NCBI GenBank assembly: GCA_029582165.1
Contig: CM055885.1
Coordinates: forward strand, 10,352,729-10,416,728
DNA from: Portulaca oleracea
Lineage: Eukaryota; Streptophyta; Magnoliopsida; Caryophyllales; Portulacaceae
DNA length: 64,000 nt
Reading direction: 5' to 3'
Shown: in pieces, positions 59,956 to 64,000 of the stretch
Numbering within the stretch: position 1 is the first letter of the stretch
Layout of the letters: each line of letters opens with the position of its first letter
The notes under the pieces: model-generated
What the model was told of the DNA's origin: nothing
Seen by the model: only the letters and a program-made list of their open reading frames with translations
Databases searched by the model: none
Position numbers and translations under genes: made by a program

Positions 59956-61549
59956 ATGGTTATGTAATGATATCCAAGTCTGACGGAATGAAGATGGAGG
60001 GTTGATAACGATGATAGATAGAATCCAGGGTTTCCTCTCCTTTTGCCTAACCTGCCCTGACGGGTTTTCAGGCTAGCCTCTCTTATTCTCTCACTCTCCT
60101 TTTTCCTAGCGTGGATTCCAAGCTAGCCTCTCTTGTTTTATTTTTTTCTTCTTTTCTCAAAGACCAACATTTTGAGGACAAAGGATGCTCCTTGTAGCGG
60201 TCGGGCCTCAAAGAGGTTTTCCTATGTATCCAATGTGGAATCAGGCCAGTCGTAGTTCTTTTAGCACAACTTTTATGGCTAATGCCTCGAGGAAGGCTCA
60301 ATAGTTCGAAAATATTGTTATGAAGGTTTGCAGGTTATGAATGGATGAAAGGTTTGTGAAGATTATAGGAGGCTCAAGTGTATGGATGATGAGGTGAAGG
60401 TTTGAGACGGGATTTTCTGAGGTGTGCATCACCGTCATTCCTTTTTTTTTTCCCTCTTTTTGTTCTTTGTTCTTTGTTCTTTTTTTTTTTTTTTTTGCTT
60501 TGAATTTTCACCTTTTTTCCCTTTTCAAACTCCATCTTCATAGTTTAACTCCTATTCTCCTTTTGATGACACTAGTCACAACACACCTTTGGCTTTGGGG
60601 TAGATATGGATTAGTCATGAGGAGAATGATTTGGTTGGACAAGGCTAAGGTTTTCTTGAACGATGCCTGTTATGAGTGATGCAAAGAGGGATGATTTGGT
60701 GAATGGGAACTTGGGATGGAGATGCGGATGTAGATGGTAAGTAAGGATAGATGTTGGGGCGAATAAGAAGGTAATTGATGACACAGATGGTGATGTGGGT
60801 GGTGAAGCGGTAGCCCCCTGTCTTAGGCACGTTTTGTTCAAGCTGCTGATCTAGAAGCATACTGATGTCCATTTTCAAGAAACTGGTGATTTTGGTCTTC
60901 TCTCCTTTTGCCCAGCCTGCTTGATGAATGCAGACTGGCTTCTCTCCTTTTTTGGTTTTTTTGTTTTTCTCTCTTTTTATCTTTTTTTTTTAAACCCTGG
61001 ATTCAATAAAAGATGGGAACGAGGTATACAGAAAAGATGGAAGGAGAATAAAATTTGTCCGACTTGGTATGTACAGATTATGGATAGATGAGAGAACTTC
61101 TCAACTCAAGTTAAAAGTACAAGCACGAAATTATGTTTGATCACATAGCAACAAGAGCAAAGAAATGAGTGAAGAAGTGACTATAACAAACTCTGAGCAT
61201 GAAATGCTTGACAACTAGTACTGTAGCTACTTCTAAAGCTCCTTTAATGATATTCCCTCCTTGTTCTCTTATGGGGAATCCATGTTATGTCTGGTCCTCT
61301 GTGCTGCTTTCGGTGGGGGCAGTTTCCCTGACTGGATCATGTACTCAAAGTCTAACAATGCTCTATGTTGTTCCTTCGGGATCTATGGTAGCTGTAGAAT
61401 TTCTAATCATCCAAATATTCCCTTTATGGTTAGCTCAGGCCTTGACCCTGACACTAGACAAATGAAGAAAAACCCATCCCGGAGCGTCCATGACCTGAAT
61501 GACCTATATGGACTTCCTGAAATGAAAAACACCTATATGTTGACGCGGG

Positions 61550-62600
61550 AGAGACTCACCCAGGACATGGGTTTGAAATTGCTAACTGATATAGATGAGA
61601 CTTCCTAGGATGCAAGACTGCTATATGCCGACTTAAGGAAAAGACTTACCTACAACATCGGACTACATGTCTAAATTCTATATGGGACTTCCTAAAGTGC
61701 AAATGCCTATATGCTGACCCGAAAAGACTAACCTATGACATGGTTTACATTAGACTTTTAAAAAAGACAGATATTTACATGATGACTCTAGACATAGACT
61801 TACCCATGACTTAGACCTTTTATGAGAATTTCTAAGAATGATAGACACTTTCACACTAACTCGAGAAACGACTCAAAGACGGACTCATGGCATGGGTTTG
61901 CACGACTTAGATCCTATAGGAGACTTCTATAATGCAGGACATTCATATGTTGACTCTGGAAAATGACTCACCAATGACATGGGTTTACATGACTTATGAA
62001 TCTATATGAGAATTTCTAAAGAACGCAAGACACTTACATGCATACACTAACACAAAGACCCATCCTGACCTTATATGATGCTCTCTAATGAATGCATGAC
62101 ACTTACATGCAGACACTAACACAAAGACCCATCCTGACCTTATATGATGCTTTCTAATGAATGCAAGATACTTACATGCAGACACTAACACAAAGAGTCA
62201 TCCTAGACCTTATATGATACTTTCTAATGAAGGTAAGACACTTACATGCAGACATTAACACAAAGATTTATTCTAGACCATATATGATGCTTTCTAAAGA
62301 ATGCAAGACACTTATATCCTGACTCTAAAATAAAGACTCACCCATGACCTAGGTTTACACTGGACTTTCTAAAAGAGACAAACACACATTAACCTGGGAA
62401 AAGACTCACTTATGACCTAGACCAAAGACTCACCCATGACCCGGGTTTAGACTTTCAAAATAAAACACATATATTGACTTAAGAAAAGACTCACATATGA
62501 CACGACCTTGTATGAGACTTTCTAAAGACCGAAAGACATTTACATGTAGACTCAAAAACTAAGACTCATCCAAGACTATTGTAAGACACCTATATACTGA
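61550..62600. repeat. Degenerate repeats of about 100 bp and 69 bp
   Basis: The whole stretch is built from variants of 'gactcacccatgacatgggtttacatgact...ctatatgagacttctaaa...gcaagaca'. Inside it, 61990-62320 is a regular 69-70 bp tandem repeat: the phrase (C/T)ACTTACATG begins at 62031, 62100, 62169 and 62239. Confidence 0.82.
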
Positions 62601-62664
62601 CTCAGGAAACGACATGTTTGCAGGTCATATACTCTATATAATCATAAGACAAACAACAACACTT

Positions 62665-63400
62665 TTTACAACAAGAGCATTATAAAGGGCCGGATAAAGT
62701 CAAATATAGCGAGTCGACATAAGTTGAAAGATACAAGTCAGTGTTTCTCAATTCGGATGGGACTAATCCACATGCCGACCGTTTTAAGGAGAATCCGTAA
62801 CTTGGCCCAACTACTCAGACACCTCAAGTTGTGTTGGCTATTTTGGGGACTAGAATAATGCTCAACAAAACTAACGACCCGTTTTTTTATCTCTTTTTTT
62901 TTGTGACGCAACACATTTATTTATTTAACTCAAGGAAAGTGGATGTTGTAAAGGACCAAATAAAGTCATCAAAAGGCGAGTCAAAACAGACTTATAAACT
63001 CAATTATTAATTCCACCATGAATGAGCTTAACAACGGGCCGACCATGGATTTGTTAAACTTAATGATCAAGTTTATGAATTTATCTTCTCTAACCTTGAG
63101 ACTATTACGCGGGCTAGAACAACACACACTAAATTTGTTTATTATTAATCAATTTTCTTTGGACCATGAGTAAGAGAATATTGAGAAGGGCCGAATAAAA
63201 TCATCAAAGGTGAGTTAAAATGAATCGATAAACAAGGATAATTTACTCAAACCTAGTAACTGTTATACAGTCTAAAACGATATCCATTAACTTTGTTGGA
63301 CTTTTTAATTAATTTTTGGGCCTTTGTTAAGAGAATTTCGTAGAGGACTACATAATATCATCAAAGGTGAGTCGATTTTTATTTATTAATTAAAATAATT
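62665..63400. repeat. Four diverged repeats of about 150-270 bp
   Basis: A phrase of the type 'gaagggccgaataaa(g)tcatcaaaggtgagtc' occurs at about 62676, 62950, 63187 and 63331, with partly similar flanks. The spacing shortens to the right. No coding potential. Confidence 0.7.
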
Positions 63401-63859
63401 ACCCTTCAAGCATAAATGGGCCCTTCCACTTGGGCTAAACATGATGTCTTTTGGATTAATTATTCTAATTAATAAATAATCATTTTCTCAACCCAATGAA
63501 TTTTATATGGACTAGAACAAAACCTCTAAACTAGAGTCGACTCTAAAACAAAAGAAGAAAAAGGGGAAGGGGTAGCACATAGCACATAGCATACAACATG
63601 AGGGGATACCCTAAACCAAGGTTCTATGTTCATGGATTTTTCTATGGTTGGATTACATGGCCTACCGCACGTTTTCATCTCTGTGCTCCATACCCTTAGC
63701 CGTCACCTTTGTGCTAACGTGTCAAAAGACACTATTAATGGCCCGGTATGCAATGGATGCCTAAAAAGAATTATAAAATCGTGAAATAAATCAACTTCTC
63801 CCTTTTACAATTTCAAATTAATTCGATTTTTTCAAGCTCTACCCTCTTTTTAAGTTTAA
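63401..63859. other. Leader region next to the PBS, no gene seen
   Basis: Between the last internal repeat and the PBS. A short repeat 'agcacatagcacatagcatac' lies near 63574. In minus sense this is the start of the element's 5' leader. Confidence 0.5.
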
Positions 63860-63878
63860 GTCCCCAGTGGAGTCGCCA
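63860..63878 (-). other. Primer binding site, Tat type (minus strand)
   Basis: GTCCCCAGTGGAGTCGCCA on the + strand = TGGCGACTCCACTGGGGAC on the minus strand, four bases inside the LTR border. This is the PBS form I know from plant Tat-lineage elements (Ogre/Retand), where the primer is reported as tRNA-Arg; tRNA identity not checked here. It sets the orientation of the parent element. Confidence 0.8.
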
Positions 63879-63882
63879 ATCT

Positions 63883-64000
63883 TTAGGACCCGGGAAATTC
63901 CTGTTTGGGGAAATTGTTCTAGGATGCGCTACTAAATGATCGGGAGTCGACTAAGGTTACTTAATCCTTAAATAAGGATATTTTCATTTTCGAAATTCAT
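63883..64000 (-). repeat. 5' LTR of the LARD-like element (partial)
   Basis: Aligns without gaps to the start of the array LTRs ('taggaccc(g)ggaaattcc...', 'ggatgcgctact', 'gatcgggag', 'cttaatccttaaataaggatat'). About 11 differences in 118 bp from unit 18. It runs off the window. Confidence 0.85.

Larger units (their letters stand above)
57666..63859 (-). other. Non-coding internal region of the LARD-like element
   Basis: No supportable coding region on either strand; the longest open frames (for example 61261-61608) show no recognisable domain and overlap low-complexity or repetitive sequence. It is made of blocks of different short repeats (listed separately) divided by T-rich tracts (about 58441-58490, 59300-59365, 60430-60500, 60950-60990). 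A phrase of the type 'tctccttttgcctaac(c/t)tgcc...tagcc(t/c)ctct' recurs at about 59250, 60037, 60087 and 60898. Confidence 0.65.
55237..64000 (-). mobile_element. LARD-like Tat-lineage parent element (5' end outside window)
   Basis: Read on the minus strand: 5' LTR from beyond 64000 to 63883, PBS at 63878-63860, about 6.2 kb of internal sequence, 3'UTR subrepeats, polypurine tract, 3' LTR (unit 18). No gag or pol domain was recognised in the internal part, so it fits a large retrotransposon derivative moved in trans. The visible 118 bp of 5' LTR differ from unit 18 at about 11 positions, so the two LTRs are old or belong to related but distinct elements. Confidence 0.7.

Noticed and set aside
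60422..61608. Possible coding regions in the LARD internal part
   Set aside because: The 60422-60679 frame starts in a T-run coding mainly Phe; the 61199-61608 frames overlap each other and match nothing known to me; all lie on the strand opposite to the element.

Overview
This is plant nuclear DNA built almost entirely of retrotransposons. I see no host protein gene, rRNA or tRNA gene, and no CRISPR or bacterial feature. The evidence is PBS sites of plant tRNA-Met and Tat types, a chromovirus with gag-PR-RT-RNaseH-IN-chromodomain order, plant copia-type gag fragments, a TRIM and AT-rich spacers. A flowering plant, probably a eudicot, fits; the species cannot be read from the window.

Layout. 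(1) 1-2330: the degenerate tail and LTR-like part of an Athila/Tat-type element, with a (CT)n tract. (2) 2950-6304: two tandem, broken copies of a copia-type gag region. (3) 6305-6632: the end of a Tat-like LTR with a PBS on the + strand. (4) 6894-14747: an old Athila/Tat-like element remnant, split by a nearly complete 5.17 kb Ty3/gypsy chromovirus (7081-12247, TSD TACAT, 265 bp LTRs, about 95% identical, many stops, RT active-site Asp changed to His) and by a 686 bp TRIM (13138-13823) whose 5' LTR has become a 160 bp near-perfect palindrome. (5) 14748-15775: part of an LTR, called LTR-B, on the minus strand. (6) 15688-57665: a 42 kb tandem array of 18 units, normally about 2.555 kb. Each unit is a complete LTR (LTR-A, about 1.776 kb, TGTAG...CTACA, minus orientation), a polypurine tract, a 3'UTR made of about 51 bp and 29 bp subrepeats, and about 85 bp of captured LTR-B flank. 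(7) 57666-63882: about 6.2 kb of non-coding, repeat-rich internal sequence of the parent element, ending in a Tat-type PBS (63860-63878, minus strand) and the start of its 5' LTR (63883 to the window end). The parent looks like a large non-autonomous (LARD-like) Tat-lineage element lying on the minus strand.

Main result: the array seems to have been born from the 3' end of one LTR element. An element inserted into LTR-B. A tandem duplication then joined its 3'UTR to the LTR-B flank at a GAAAAT microhomology, and the unit was amplified. Both parental breakpoints are still visible, at 15688 and 57660. Units show subfamily blocks, a dimeric higher-order pattern at the right end, and deletion derivatives with microhomology joints. 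Each LTR carries 18 bp palindromes of the type AAAACCCGCGCGGGTTTT: four at about 78 bp intervals upstream of its TATA box, and two more 78 bp apart near its 3' end. All short open frames in the array are chance frames in this repeat, not genes.
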